Assembly (NCBI RefSeq): GCF_001428105.1
Contig: NZ_LMSJ01000001.1
Span: 342,899-406,898, forward strand
Reading direction: 5' to 3'
Length of the DNA: 64,000 bases
DNA from: Paenibacillus sp. Soil766
Lineage (GTDB): Bacteria; Bacillota; Bacilli; Paenibacillales; NBRC-103111
Made by a program: the position numbers and the translations under genes. The notes beneath the pieces are model-generated. The model did no database searches and was not told the DNA's origin. It was given only the letters and a program-made list of their open reading frames with translations. Positions 1 through 9,133 of this stretch are shown here, piece by piece (position 1 is the stretch's first letter; every line of letters starts with the position of its first letter).

Positions 1-377
1 CCCTTAAAAGCCTTATGCTTGCCAAGCCACTTATCGGCTAAAAAGTCGTTGTAAGCCGAACAGATCACTGCTGCAAAATCAGCATCATGCGTCGTTGATA
101 TGTTATACACGACACCGGTTAATACGCAGTATTCGACGTTATAGTCTTCTAGCAGCTGTTTGATCATCAGATCTGGGTCAGAGCCCGCTTTGCCCCCGCC
201 TGGCGGTATAGCGTCTTTCTTCATGACGCCAACCGGTGAGTAGTAACCGGAACCGGCATATCCGATTCCTGAAGCAGCCACGCGTGAGCGCCATGGTTCA
301 GCCAAGTACGGCAGCAAATCAGAATCATTCTGCTCATTGTGGACATCCACATCAATGACCTTCATCTTTTCGGCCAT
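1..377 (-). CDS. Amidohydrolase-family protein, N-terminal part (cut by window edge)
   Basis: The reading frame is open from an ATG at 377 to the window edge, so only about 125 N-terminal residues are seen. It begins MAEKMKVIDVDVHNEQNDSD, the opening beta strand with a D-x-D-x-H metal-ligand motif typical of the amidohydrolase-2 (PF04909-like) family. An upstream in-frame ATG at 383 directly abuts the ribosome site GGAGGG, so 377, six bases away, is the better start. It follows the sugar-binding lipoprotein gene on the same strand and probably ends the transport operon. Substrate unknown. The family call rests on the N-terminal motif only. Confidence 0.7.
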   Translation of the reverse strand, partial: MAEKMKVIDVDVHNEQNDSDLLPYLAEPWRSRVAASGIGYAGSGYYSPVGVMKKDAIPPGGGKAGSDPDLMIKQLLEDYNVEYCVLTGVVYNISTTHDADFAAVICSAYNDFLADKWLGKHKAFK

Positions 378-440
378 AATCATCCCTCCATTTCGGAGGC
401 CTGTTCTGGGTGAATGGGCCTCCGTGCAGCGCCAACGCGT

Positions 441-2006
441 TTATTTTTTACCGTATGTGCGAGTGTAAGCGGCATTGTACATATTCAACAGTTCATCTGC
501 GCCTAGCTTTTTCGTTTGATCAATAAACTCTTGCCATGTTTTATCGTTAATCGGCGTTTTACCAGACACGAATTCAGTCAATTTTTGCTCCAAATACTTG
601 TTCAAATTGTTCAGTTTTGATTTTTCCAGCTCCAGCTCTTCACTTGTTTTAACAATCTGCTTCGGTGCCGGGATAATAACCGGTGCATAGAGCTTGTTAA
701 TCGCTTTGCTCTTATCGCTTAAGCCGCTTTCCCATACAGCACGGGATTTGGCATTGTCCAGAGTGACCATGTCATACCAGACGCCCCAATCTTTCCGCAG
801 TGTAGTAAATGGCGACGCGCCGAAATCCTTGTTGTACACAGGTACGCCGTTTTCCTTCGTATACGTTTTGCCTTCGATTCCGAGGGATAAGTAATTCGAA
901 CCTTCTTCACTAAGCAGGTAATCGAGGAACTGAACCGCTCTGTCTTTATCTTTGACCTTGGCGGAAATCGCACGACCCGTAGCCCCTACAACAGAACGCG
1001 AGAATTGATAGTTCTTAATGCCATCAGCAGCGAACTGTGGAATTGCATCCAGCGTGTAATCAGCCGTTCCTGCTTTGCGCCCCTTATCCATAAGAGTCTC
1101 TAGATCAGCCTTCCAGAAGAAAGTAACCAGTGATTTCCCCTTAAGAATCCGCTCCTCCCACTGCGCTTGCGTGATCATTGAGAATTCAGGATCCAATAAT
1201 TTCTCGTTAAACAGTTTGTTGAGGAAGATGAGAGAATCCTTATACCCTTTATGATAAGGCGCAAATGCATATTTATCCGTAGCAGGATCAACGTTATAGA
1301 AGCCGTGAATACCTGTGAAGGCTCTGCCGAACGTCGTGAATAGCCCTGTATCGCCAACGATTGCATTATTGATCAATGGGTACGTATCTGGCTGTTTTTC
1401 TTTCAGAGTTTTTAGATACTGGTAGAATTCTTCCAGTGTCGTCGGCGCTTTCAAACCGTATTTATCCATAATGTCCTTACGGGTATACCAGATAAAGTTG
1501 AATCCTTTGCCTTCGGCATCACCCTCGATAACTGGCACGGTGTAAATCCCTCCGTCTGCTCCTGTGGCAACGGCCTTGGCTTCCGGATATTTATCGAAAA
1601 ACGCCTTCATATTCGGGGATTTATCCATGTAATCCTTCAGGTTCAGAAACACTTTGTCTGGCCCATGCTGTCTGCCTTCTAGGGTATCGACCTGAATGAA
1701 GTCTGTAACCGCGTTGGTCGCGATCATGATCTGTTTCTTCTCTTTCAGGCCTTCCTGACTAACCACTTGAAACTCCACTTTCACGCCAGTTTTCGCTTCA
1801 ATTTCCTTGAAAATTTCCCAGTCTTGACGCACTTTCCCCTCCGGACGGTCATAAGCCAGCCAGGAAAAGGTGATCGGCTTCTTGGCCGCTTCCCCTTTCT
1901 TCGTATCCCCTGATGCCGGTGTATCCTTGGATTCACTCGTACAACCTGCGACCAAGCTGGAAAGCATTACGGCCGATAGTGCTGCTGCTACTGTTCTTTT
2001 TTTCAT
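441..2006 (-). CDS. Carbohydrate ABC transporter substrate-binding lipoprotein
   Basis: 521 residues. A signal peptide ends in the lipobox LVAGC, so the mature protein is lipid-anchored outside the membrane. It has the size and layout of the large family-1 extracellular solute-binding proteins of Paenibacillus (LipO type): a first lobe after the KKPITFSW strand and the late LSEEGSNYLSLGIEGKTY segment common to this group. The ribosome site GGGGAGG lies 7 bases before the ATG. It is the third gene after two permease genes on the same strand, so it supplies ligand to that importer. No ATPase is encoded here; a shared MsmX-type ATPase elsewhere is inferred, as is usual for this family. The ligand is probably an oligosaccharide. 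Confidence 0.9.
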   Translation of the reverse strand: MKKRTVAAALSAVMLSSLVAGCTSESKDTPASGDTKKGEAAKKPITFSWLAYDRPEGKVRQDWEIFKEIEAKTGVKVEFQVVSQEGLKEKKQIMIATNAVTDFIQVDTLEGRQHGPDKVFLNLKDYMDKSPNMKAFFDKYPEAKAVATGADGGIYTVPVIEGDAEGKGFNFIWYTRKDIMDKYGLKAPTTLEEFYQYLKTLKEKQPDTYPLINNAIVGDTGLFTTFGRAFTGIHGFYNVDPATDKYAFAPYHKGYKDSLIFLNKLFNEKLLDPEFSMITQAQWEERILKGKSLVTFFWKADLETLMDKGRKAGTADYTLDAIPQFAADGIKNYQFSRSVVGATGRAISAKVKDKDRAVQFLDYLLSEEGSNYLSLGIEGKTYTKENGVPVYNKDFGASPFTTLRKDWGVWYDMVTLDNAKSRAVWESGLSDKSKAINKLYAPVIIPAPKQIVKTSEELELEKSKLNNLNKYLEQKLTEFVSGKTPINDKTWQEFIDQTKKLGADELLNMYNAAYTRTYGKK

Positions 2007-2078
2007 GAAAAAACCTCCCCAATGTGTTTAAAAGGCTGCTTTACTACCGTAGTCACTAGCACAAGTCACAATCGGATC

Positions 2079-2960
2079 TTACCCTTTTATACCGCCGATC
2101 ATTGTCCCCTGAACGAAATATTTCTGGATGAAGGGGTACACACATAGGATCGGGAGCGTAGCCATCATAATGATGGCGTACTTCATCGTTTGGAGCAGGC
2201 TCATATCGCCTTCACCTTGAATCGTTGTACCGGCTATCAGAATGTTCCGAAGCATAATTTGCAGCGGATACATAGAGCGGTCGTTCAAATAAATGAGGGC
2301 ATCGAAGAAGGCGTTCCACTGGTTCACAGCTGTGAATAGTCCGATTGTAGCCATGACGGGCATCGAGAGTGGCATGACGACTCGCAGCAGCACCTGCAAG
2401 GAGGAACAACCGTCGATCGTTGCTGCATCCTCTAGTTCTTCTGGCAAAGCTTCGAAAAATGTCCGCATGATAAATAAATACCAAGTACTAATCATCGAAG
2501 GCAGAACGATGGCCCATATCGAATTCAACAAGCCGAGCTTCTGCACAACGAGAAACGTTGGGATCATCCCTCCGCTGAACAGTAGTGTAAACGCGGCCAT
2601 CATCAGGATTAATTTTCGGCCGGGCAGCCATTTCTTCGCTAACGGATAGGCCATAGCTGCCGTAGTAATCAATGTCAGAATGACATGAACGACCGTATAG
2701 CGGATCGTATTCCAGTAGCTGACCCATAGGTCTGAGTTAGCTGCCAACTGCTTATAGGCTACCAGCGTTACTTTTTTGGGCAAAAGAAGGACATCACCGC
2801 TTGACACCAGTGCATTGTCGCTAATCGAGGCACTGAACACATAGACTAGTGGATATATCATCACAATCATAAGAAGGATCATAACCGTATAGTTCAATGT
2901 GTCAAAAATTCTGGAGGCTATTGACTGTTTAATTTTCAAATAGGATTCCTCCTTTACCAC
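2079..2960 (-). CDS. Carbohydrate ABC transporter permease, LplC/YtcP type
   Basis: 293 residues with six predicted membrane helices, the first at about residues 20-42. The cytoplasmic EAA loop, which contacts the ATPase, reads EALPEELEDAATIDGCSSLQ at about residues 168-187. The C-terminal KYFVQGTMIGGIKG is the usual ending of LplC-like permeases. The start overlaps the end of the upstream permease by a few bases, showing translational coupling. It forms the heterodimeric membrane channel with that permease and receives sugar from the lipoprotein encoded just downstream. Confidence 0.92.
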   Translation of the reverse strand: MVKEESYLKIKQSIASRIFDTLNYTVMILLMIVMIYPLVYVFSASISDNALVSSGDVLLLPKKVTLVAYKQLAANSDLWVSYWNTIRYTVVHVILTLITTAAMAYPLAKKWLPGRKLILMMAAFTLLFSGGMIPTFLVVQKLGLLNSIWAIVLPSMISTWYLFIMRTFFEALPEELEDAATIDGCSSLQVLLRVVMPLSMPVMATIGLFTAVNQWNAFFDALIYLNDRSMYPLQIMLRNILIAGTTIQGEGDMSLLQTMKYAIIMMATLPILCVYPFIQKYFVQGTMIGGIKG

Positions 2961-3874
2961 AGGCTTGTTTCTGAGTGTTTCCTAGCTATGCGATTTGCAC
3001 CAATGACGAGAATAAGACCGATAACGGACTGAAATAATCCGACCGCTGTTGCGAAGCTGAAATCTGCATCCAGGATCCCGCGCCGATAGACGAACGTGTT
3101 AATCACATCTGAAGTTTCGTAGTTCATGGAGTTGTATAACAGCAAGATTTTCTGAAAGCCTGTTTCCATAAAATGTCCCAGAGTCAGAACGAACAGAATT
3201 ATCATCACAGGTACCATACCAATGAAGGTAATATGGCGCATTTGGTGATAACGGTTCGCCCCATCCATTTTCGCCGCCTCATACAGGGTTGGATCAATCC
3301 CAGCGATAGCTGCCAAGTACAGAATCGTTCCCCACCCGATTTTTTGCCATATTTCTGAGGAGACATAGATTGCTCTAAACCATTCAGGCAGCCCAAGAAA
3401 TAGAATCGGTTCCATCCCAAACACCTTCACCAGCAAAAAATTAATGATACCGGTTTGTGGCGACAGGAACGTGACCAGAATTCCAGCAATAACGACTGTT
3501 GATAGAAAGTGCGGCATGTAACTGATGCTCTGTGCGATGCGTTTAAACATTTTGTTCTTAAGTTCATGAAAAAAAATAGCCAGAATGATCGGCGCCGGAA
3601 AATGAAAGAGGAGATCATAGACATTCAACATGACCGTATTACGAATCAGCTTCCAGGAATCCGGATTCACATAAAAAAATTCAATAAAGTGTTTAAAGCC
3701 TACAAATTTACTGTCCAAAACGCCTCTGCCGATCGAATAATCCTGAAAGGCAATGATGACTCCATACATAGGTACGTATTTGAAAATGATGTAGTATAAA
3801 ATCCCCGGCAGCATTAACAAATATAGCGCTCTATGCTTCTTCAATACGTACCCTATCCCATTTCGCTGAATCAT
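2954..3874 (-). CDS. Carbohydrate ABC transporter permease, LplB/YteP type
   Basis: About 306 residues when started at the ATG at 3874, which has a strong purine-rich ribosome site (GGAGGGGGGAGG) just upstream. The longer frame to 3922 starts before that site and is unlikely. It shows the LplB-type N-terminus (HRALYLLMLPGILYYIIFKY), the VAFQDYS-like segment (IIAFQDYSIGRG), the EAA loop TLYEAAKMDGANRYHQ and six helices. It is the first transporter gene after the regulator at 4062-6239. The operon order permease-permease-binding protein matches many Paenibacillus oligosaccharide importers. Confidence 0.92.
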   Translation of the reverse strand: MIQRNGIGYVLKKHRALYLLMLPGILYYIIFKYVPMYGVIIAFQDYSIGRGVLDSKFVGFKHFIEFFYVNPDSWKLIRNTVMLNVYDLLFHFPAPIILAIFFHELKNKMFKRIAQSISYMPHFLSTVVIAGILVTFLSPQTGIINFLLVKVFGMEPILFLGLPEWFRAIYVSSEIWQKIGWGTILYLAAIAGIDPTLYEAAKMDGANRYHQMRHITFIGMVPVMIILFVLTLGHFMETGFQKILLLYNSMNYETSDVINTFVYRRGILDADFSFATAVGLFQSVIGLILVIGANRIARKHSETSLW

Positions 3875-4022
3875 ACTGCCTCCCCCCTCCTCCTTGCGGA
3901 AGTTGATGGCCTTACTATACAAAGAGCGGGGCTTAACCGTAAAGCACGCATAATTACCTCATGTCTCTTTTTTTGCAAGCCCGATTTCATGCGGTTTTTC
4001 GGCCGTTTAATGGTGCTGGAAG

Positions 4023-4056
4023 AAAAAATAGAGACTTCGAAAAAAATGAAGTCTCT
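4023..4056 (-). terminator. Rho-independent terminator after the AraC-type regulator
   Basis: A 9-bp stem (AGAGACTTC / GAAGTCTCT) is followed on the minus strand by a run of T. It lies just after the stop of the regulator gene at 4062, so the regulator is probably transcribed separately from the transporter operon. Confidence 0.8.
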
Positions 4057-4061
4057 ATCCT

Positions 4062-6239
4062 TTAATGATGCATCGTACGATATTTGGCCGGCGTGATGCC
4101 TTCATATTTGCGAAAAGTTCGGATAAACGAATTTCGGCCCCAGTAGCCAACTTTCTCCGCGATGTCATCGATTTTCATATCTGTCTCCAGCAAAAATTGC
4201 TTCGCCTTCATAAGCCTGTACTTAGCAATATACTCCACATACTTCTCGCCCACTGCTTCTTTAAAGGTTCGGCTGAAATGCCCGTTCGACATGTTGAGGA
4301 GCCCTGCAAAATATTCAATCGAAAGCTCCTCGTTATAATGCTCGTGAATATAAGCCAGAATCTCCGAAAACTGCTGTGTGCGTTGATGGGGTTCTTCCGT
4401 TCGGAATAAAACACGATGGATGTCAAAGAAACTTTGCTCTAATTCGTCCCACGTCATGCAGCTATGGAGCCGATCGTACAAGCTAGAAAAAAAAGGCACA
4501 TTAAAATCGTTGTGCTCCGTTTCTACAGCACGAATCCATGTGTTCAGTACGTCCGTACTTAAGTATTTTACCTGCATGGCGGTCGCATTCTTGTGTTTCC
4601 CATCCTCCAGCTTCTCGCGCACAGACTCCAGCAACCGCTCATACTCCTTGGTTTTATGCTGATTGAAGATGCGGTTCACTTCCTGTACGGATAAAAAGCT
4701 TTCCCACTGCGTCCGTTCCCCTACCAGAGGTCCCCGGCATATTTCCACATCGGCATCCAATCCGCGATTCTGCAGTACAGATAAGGCTTGTTCATACGAT
4801 TCATGCAGCTCTTCTGCCGCGTTCACGGTTTTCCCGATGCCAATCGTTGCTTTGAAATATTGGCTGTACGATTCCAGCACCAATTTCGTGATATCTGCAG
4901 CCTCTTCCTCCCCTAGATGCAGGAACGTATCATGGGTGACAACGCATGCTAACACATCCGGTTTCGTCTGACATAACCAGACCATCGAAGGGGTGGACTT
5001 GCGAATCAATTCTTTGATTTCCACGAACATGAATGACTTCGTCGTCTCCGACAGCCGGTCATACACCTCCGCATTGTAGTGAAATGCAATACATAGCACT
5101 GTACGCATCGCCTGCTTGTCATAGGTAAAATCAATTTCCTTCGCATAATAAGCGATGGACAGCTCGTCTTGATATTCTCCCTGCAAAATTTTGGTAATAA
5201 ATAACTCCTGCATCAAGGGGAACATGCCGTTCATCCGTTGTGACAGTTCTTTATTTTCATCGGTAATTTCTTGAATAGGACGATACAACCGTCGGCTCAA
5301 ATAATACGAGACAACGCTGCCTACTACGAGAAAAAAGACGAGAAACGCCCAACTTATCAATCTTGTCATATAAGCTGGTTTCATCAAGGTACGAAGATCT
5401 GTGATCGTAACATAATACCAAGCGTCATTGAACCGGGATTTCACCAGTGACATGGCGATTTCATCGGTAACCAGAAATTGTGATTCAATCACCTTTGAAC
5501 GCGTATGCGACAGCACAGCTTTAACTTCTTTATCCGTCAGGCCGTGCTGATTCAAAATTTCACCTTGGCTAGTAGCAATCGCCGTACCTGTAACCCATTT
5601 CTCAGGAATGGAAATTTGTTCTTTCAGCTTGTCTTGATCAAAATGCACGACCAAATAAACCTCTGGATTTTCCGTATTAAACGGATAGCTCATAACGGCC
5701 GACATGCCGAGCGAGCTCGAGTCCACGATATCCATCATATTTTTACCGGTAAAATGGGAAAGATAATCGACTTTCTGCTGCTCATTGAGCGGGTAAGTCA
5801 TATTAAAATAGTAGGATTTATCCGTATAAATATCGACATCCGCTACCAGGTCATGATTGGCAAAATATAAAAACACCTTAGATACCAATTTGTCCGACTG
5901 TAGCTTCATCAACTGTTCTCTAAGGGCATGAAACTGATCGGAGCGCTGCTGATTTTCCCTGGAATCGTCAACGACTCTGAGAAGACCTGTTAAATTCGAG
6001 GAGCTGAGCATGTTGATCATATTGGTTTTGAGTGAATCTAAAGCTGTATCGGTTTGCTTGGAGAAATGGCTAATGACGACATCATTGAGCTTTTCGGCAT
6101 CCTTCTCAATCGTACGAACTGCTAGCACATGAGCAAGGATGCTGGCAACAATAACGGGAATCAAAATAACAATGAAATAGTTGGTGAAAAGCCGCCAAAA
6201 AAGGGCTAATCGGAACTTATGCACCTTAGAAATGGCCAT
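4062..6239 (-). CDS. Membrane-bound AraC-family regulator (YesS-like)
   Basis: 725 residues. A membrane helix at about 15-37, an extracellular sensor region (Cache-like) to about 285, a second helix at about 290-312, a cytoplasmic linker, and two C-terminal AraC helix-turn-helix units ending DIAEKVGYWGRNSFIRTF. This architecture is typical of YesS-like one-component sensors next to lpl-type importers. They are thought to sense extracellular sugar and activate the adjacent transport operon. A GGGGAGGGGG ribosome site lies before the ATG. Its own terminator separates it from the permeases. The ligand cannot be read from the sequence. Confidence 0.9.
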   Translation of the reverse strand: MAISKVHKFRLALFWRLFTNYFIVILIPVIVASILAHVLAVRTIEKDAEKLNDVVISHFSKQTDTALDSLKTNMINMLSSSNLTGLLRVVDDSRENQQRSDQFHALREQLMKLQSDKLVSKVFLYFANHDLVADVDIYTDKSYYFNMTYPLNEQQKVDYLSHFTGKNMMDIVDSSSLGMSAVMSYPFNTENPEVYLVVHFDQDKLKEQISIPEKWVTGTAIATSQGEILNQHGLTDKEVKAVLSHTRSKVIESQFLVTDEIAMSLVKSRFNDAWYYVTITDLRTLMKPAYMTRLISWAFLVFFLVVGSVVSYYLSRRLYRPIQEITDENKELSQRMNGMFPLMQELFITKILQGEYQDELSIAYYAKEIDFTYDKQAMRTVLCIAFHYNAEVYDRLSETTKSFMFVEIKELIRKSTPSMVWLCQTKPDVLACVVTHDTFLHLGEEEAADITKLVLESYSQYFKATIGIGKTVNAAEELHESYEQALSVLQNRGLDADVEICRGPLVGERTQWESFLSVQEVNRIFNQHKTKEYERLLESVREKLEDGKHKNATAMQVKYLSTDVLNTWIRAVETEHNDFNVPFFSSLYDRLHSCMTWDELEQSFFDIHRVLFRTEEPHQRTQQFSEILAYIHEHYNEELSIEYFAGLLNMSNGHFSRTFKEAVGEKYVEYIAKYRLMKAKQFLLETDMKIDDIAEKVGYWGRNSFIRTFRKYEGITPAKYRTMHH

Positions 6240-6582
6240 CTCGATCGCCCCCTCCCCTGTTAAGTTGTCATCCTTGTATCCAATTATTAGAATGACTATT
6301 GTTTTATACTATTGAAAAAGAATTGGAGGGTCAATAGATTTTGAAATTTTATTTTATTGCACAAATAACAGCATGAATTTTTATTTCATTTTACGACAAA
6401 ATAAGACATTTCTATTTCATGTAATAAAAAAGCACTCGAACTCCGAAATGGGCGTATACAGAAAGAGCCCACTCCAGTTCAAGTAGCAGGTTCTTTAATC
6501 TGTAATAGAGGATGATCTAAATTGATTGAGGCTTCCTGTAATTTACATGTATTATTTTGCTTGAGTTCCCACAACTTTGACA
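6240..6582. other. Non-coding stretch upstream of the regulator, ending in an intron-like footprint
   Basis: AT-rich DNA without a convincing gene, presumably containing the promoter of the regulator at 4062-6239. At 6450-6470 the minus strand reads GGCTCTTTCT followed by GTATACGCCC. This closely matches the junction of the terminator and intron 5' end at 7151-7170, so it may be a footprint of a second intron copy. Downstream of it to 6582 nothing recognisable remains. Confidence 0.5.
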
Positions 6583-6747
6583 CTAGACTCGCAGATTTAT
6601 TCTCTTATTGCCTGCTGATGAACGAAGGCAAATTGCAACCGACGAAGAACTCGGCACTCCGACATACCCTAACGGCTTCACCGCTTCTCTTTGCCGTGAG
6701 CTCTCTTGCGAGATTTTCTGCTGTCTTTGCTCTTCATACGAACGCAT
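6583..6747 (-). pseudogene. N-terminal stub of a group II intron reverse transcriptase/maturase
   Basis: 54 codons starting MRSYEEQRQQKISQESSRQR and continuing EAVKPLGYVGVPSSS. This is the N-terminal leader seen in many group II intron-encoded proteins. The GAAAGGAGAG ribosome site is in place. After about residue 38 the sequence leaves the family pattern and stops, so the catalytic domain is missing. Confidence 0.75.
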
Positions 6748-7156
6748 CGTTTTCCTCTCTCCTTTCGGTTCAGCCCTTCCGCAAGCTGTTGCAACAACTT
6801 GCGTACTATGGCTTCTGCTGACTCCTGCGGATTCAGCGCAACCTCTCGGTTACGGTTACGAAGTCACTTCGCATTTTTTTCCGCAGGCCTCCCCAGATAA
6901 GAACGACATCTTTCTGCCCGCGACCACTCAAGTATACAAAGATAGCCTTTGGCGGCTCTGGATTTCATCATGTTAAGGTGACTCATCCGACTACCCCTGC
7001 CTCAAATTGAGTTCGTGTACCTTGGCTCGTGCATTTGCCTCCAGCTTCCTTCAGATTCCACCTCACGATGGACACCCTTGCCCTTGGCTACGGTAGGCGC
7101 TCGCCAGCCCCCGTTCGGGACTTTTACCCTAAAGATAACGCCCATGCTGGGCGTAC
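6583..7156 (-). mobile_element. Group II intron remnant (5' RNA domains plus start of the encoded protein)
   Basis: Read on the minus strand, the element starts GTACGCCCAGCATGGGCG at 7156. It carries hallmark bacterial group II intron segments: AAGTCCCGAACGGGGG, GGAATCTGAAGGAAGC, GGCAAATGCACGAGC, a CACGAACTC segment and GGGGAGGCCTGCGG. It then runs into the beginning of the intron-encoded protein at 6747. No reverse-transcriptase core, domain V or domain VI is present, so the 3' half has been deleted. It sits directly after a terminator hairpin, the preferred insertion site of the IIC class. It is immobile by itself. Confidence 0.85.
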
Positions 7157-7160
7157 ATAG

Positions 7161-7192
7161 AAAGAGCCTTACGATTTATCGCAAGGCTCTTT
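7161..7192 (-). terminator. Terminator hairpin and probable intron target
   Basis: Stem AAAGAGCCTT / AAGGCTCTTT with an inner CGAT/ATCG extension, followed on the minus strand by TTTCTAT and then the intron 5' end. It lies 28 bases after the ABC ATPase stop codon and would terminate that unit. Confidence 0.85.
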
Positions 7193-7219
7193 CCATTTCT
7201 TTTATATTTCGTCCACTAT

Positions 7220-7887
7220 TTAATGAACTAACTGCCCATCTCTGAACCTTACAACCCGCTTCGCCTGCTCCGCAACCTGCCGATCATGCGTAATCACAAT
7301 AATCGTCCGCCCCTGTTCATTCAGCCGCCTGAAAATATCCATGATCTCCGCACCCGTCTTCGAATCCAGTGCCCCTGTTGGCAGGAGATCCGACAAAATA
7401 ATCGGCGGATCTCCTGCCAACGTGCGTGCAATCGCAACACGTTGCTGTTGTCCTCCTGAGAGCTCAGACGGAAAATGCTTCCGACGATCAATCAAATCAA
7501 CAGCTTCCAACGCCAGTAATATAAGCGGCTCTCGTTGTTTCCTTGTCATTCCCCGGTAGATCAATGGTAACTCCACATTCTCATATGAACTTAACCTCGG
7601 TAATAGATTAAAGCTTTGGAAAACAAACCCGATCTTCCGATTCCTAATCTCTGCCAACTGTGAATCCTTCAGCGAGTGAATCTGCTTCCCATCCAGGACG
7701 TGCAGACCTTCGTCCGAAACATCCAAGCAGCCAATAATATTCATCAGAGTGGACTTGCCTGAGCCGGATGGGCCCATAATAGCGACAAACTCACCCTGAG
7801 CGATGTCTAGCGAAATGTCGCTCGAATCGTCTCGTTGCCCATATAGTAAAATTTACTGACATGCTCAATTTGGATTAAGGCTGTCAT
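7220..7887 (-). pseudogene. MacB/LolD-type ABC exporter ATPase, frameshifted and catalytically damaged
   Basis: The N-terminal frame starts at 7887 (MTALIQIEHVSKFYYMGNET) and hits a stop at 7807. The remainder continues in another frame (DISLDIAQGEFVAIMGPSGS), so a small deletion near 7817-7822 broke the gene. The rest keeps Walker A (GPSGSGKST), a Q-loop region and the signature LSGGQQQR. The Walker B region reads ILSDLLPTGALDS where the family has LADEPTGALDS, so the catalytic glutamate is lost through an in-frame change inside a perfect inverted repeat at 7378-7420. The partner permease is absent; a terminator follows directly. The C-terminus (VVRFRDGQLVH) is complete. Non-functional. Confidence 0.85.
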
Positions 7888-8060
7888 TATCTTCGCCCCC
7901 CATTTATGATCCCACTATCTCCTTGCACCTTGTTCGCTTCAGTTAGAAGGAATGCTGTTAAAGAAATATCTAACGAAGTAGAAATTTCATGGCTAACCGT
8001 TACACTACCTTTTGTGGCACTTAAAGTTGTATTTGCTCCCATCTGAAGTAACTCATTCAT
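7887..8060 (-). pseudogene. TerD-family stress protein, truncated and fused to an exporter-gene scar
   Basis: 57 residues from the ATG at 8060, chosen because AAGGAGAG lies 9 bases upstream (an in-frame GTG at 8069 is too close to it). The sequence MNELLQMGANTTLSATKGSV and the later SLDISLTAFLLTEANKVQGD match the first strands of TerD-like proteins, usually about 180-200 residues. After DSGII it turns abruptly into NGGRR and a stop codon that overlaps the ATG of the ABC ATPase (TAATG). I infer that a deletion joined the 5' end of a terD gene to the last codons of a lost exporter gene, such as a membrane-fusion protein. Confidence 0.6.
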
Positions 8061-8390
8061 TTTAACCACTCTCCTTGTAATAACAATTCTATTAATAAAT
8101 AGTAATACTCTTTAATAGTGCCACTAAATCCTTGTCTTCTTCTATTACTTGTCTCGTTTATAATACTATAAACTGGAGCAATACAAATTAATAGAATATT
8201 TGCATTATTTATGATACGGCTCCCTGCAGCTGGTCTTAAATCTGTTTAGCAAAACTTCAGCAAAGAACTTATCAGAGCCTTTTAAGAAAAAAAGGCTCAA
8301 GCGTTATGTCCACTTGGATACGAATAGATATCCGCCAAATGGCAAGATGAGCCGATATTAAAGTCCCTCATGCTCTTTCTCCTCGACCCC
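8061..8390. other. Intergenic region with promoter and an inverted repeat
   Basis: AT-rich, no credible gene. It should carry the promoter of the truncated terD gene. An inverted repeat GAGCCTTTT / AAAAGGCTC lies at 8275-8298, between that gene and the TetR gene; it lacks a T run, so its terminator role is uncertain. Confidence 0.4.
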
Positions 8391-8981
8391 TTACTTTTTA
8401 TTCGAATCAGGGCGCCGCGGATTGACCGTACCAAAGATATGATATGGTGTTATCCCATTTGCAAATAGGCTATCTACCAACTTGACCAATTCTTCCGACG
8501 ATAGATCTTTGCCGTTGCGTACCCAAAGGCGAAACATAGATATTAATGTTGATATGTAAAACTCAATTATGTATGGTGCTAAGACATCATTTGTTGGAAA
8601 GTCCACGATCAATCTCTCAAAGGGAATCTCTCTTTTCAGGCGTTCAACAAAATGAACAGCACCATAGTCGCCCAAGAGGGCTTTAAGAACTGAAATTTCC
8701 TCTGCATTTTCCAAGCATTGAAGTGCATCTTGGAAAGTATGTGTAGAAAACTCTCTGCCTGCCATTTCCTCGTTAATGGATTTCAAGACGCGCTCTTCAA
8801 CGCAGTCCAACAACTCATAGATATCCGTAAAGTATTGATAAAATGTACTGCGATTATATCCTGATTGGTTAGCAATCTCTTGAATGGATATTTTTTCAAT
8901 TGGTTTTTGGCTATATAAATCGCAGAATACATTTATAAATGTTTGCCTTGTTTTGTCCGTTATTTCAGGTTGCTTATTCAT
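8391..8981 (-). CDS. TetR/AcrR-family transcriptional regulator
   Basis: 196 residues. An N-terminal TetR helix-turn-helix spans about residues 10-55 (IQEIANQSGYNRSTFYQYF), followed by an all-helical ligand/dimer domain. GGAGG lies 7 bases before the ATG. It is divergent from the reductase-like gene at 9134, and a palindrome in the shared intergenic region is its likely operator. The same TetR/reductase arrangement occurs again at 61.6-63.3 kb. Confidence 0.9.
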   Translation of the reverse strand: MNKQPEITDKTRQTFINVFCDLYSQKPIEKISIQEIANQSGYNRSTFYQYFTDIYELLDCVEERVLKSINEEMAGREFSTHTFQDALQCLENAEEISVLKALLGDYGAVHFVERLKREIPFERLIVDFPTNDVLAPYIIEFYISTLISMFRLWVRNGKDLSSEELVKLVDSLFANGITPYHIFGTVNPRRPDSNKK

Positions 8982-9048
8982 TATTTGCCTCCATTTTTCT
9001 GTTCAATCGATTATACGACAGAAATTAAAAATCTGATGGTTGATGAGC

Positions 9049-9065
9049 GTATAGTGAATCTATAC
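9049..9065. promoter_or_regulatory. Candidate TetR operator
   Basis: Inverted repeat GTATAG-N5-CTATAC in the 150-bp region between the divergent TetR and reductase genes. Size and place fit a TetR operator; binding is inferred. Confidence 0.5.
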
Positions 9066-9133
9066 AATAACATTATACAACACGTTGTTTGATCATTGGC
9101 AAGGATTAATATATATATATTTGGGAGGCAATT

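Noticed and set aside
6522..6976. Overlapping plus-strand ORFs of 60-120 codons across 6.5-7.2 kb
   Set aside because: They are read from the antisense strand of the group II intron remnant, have no ribosome sites and no protein-like composition.
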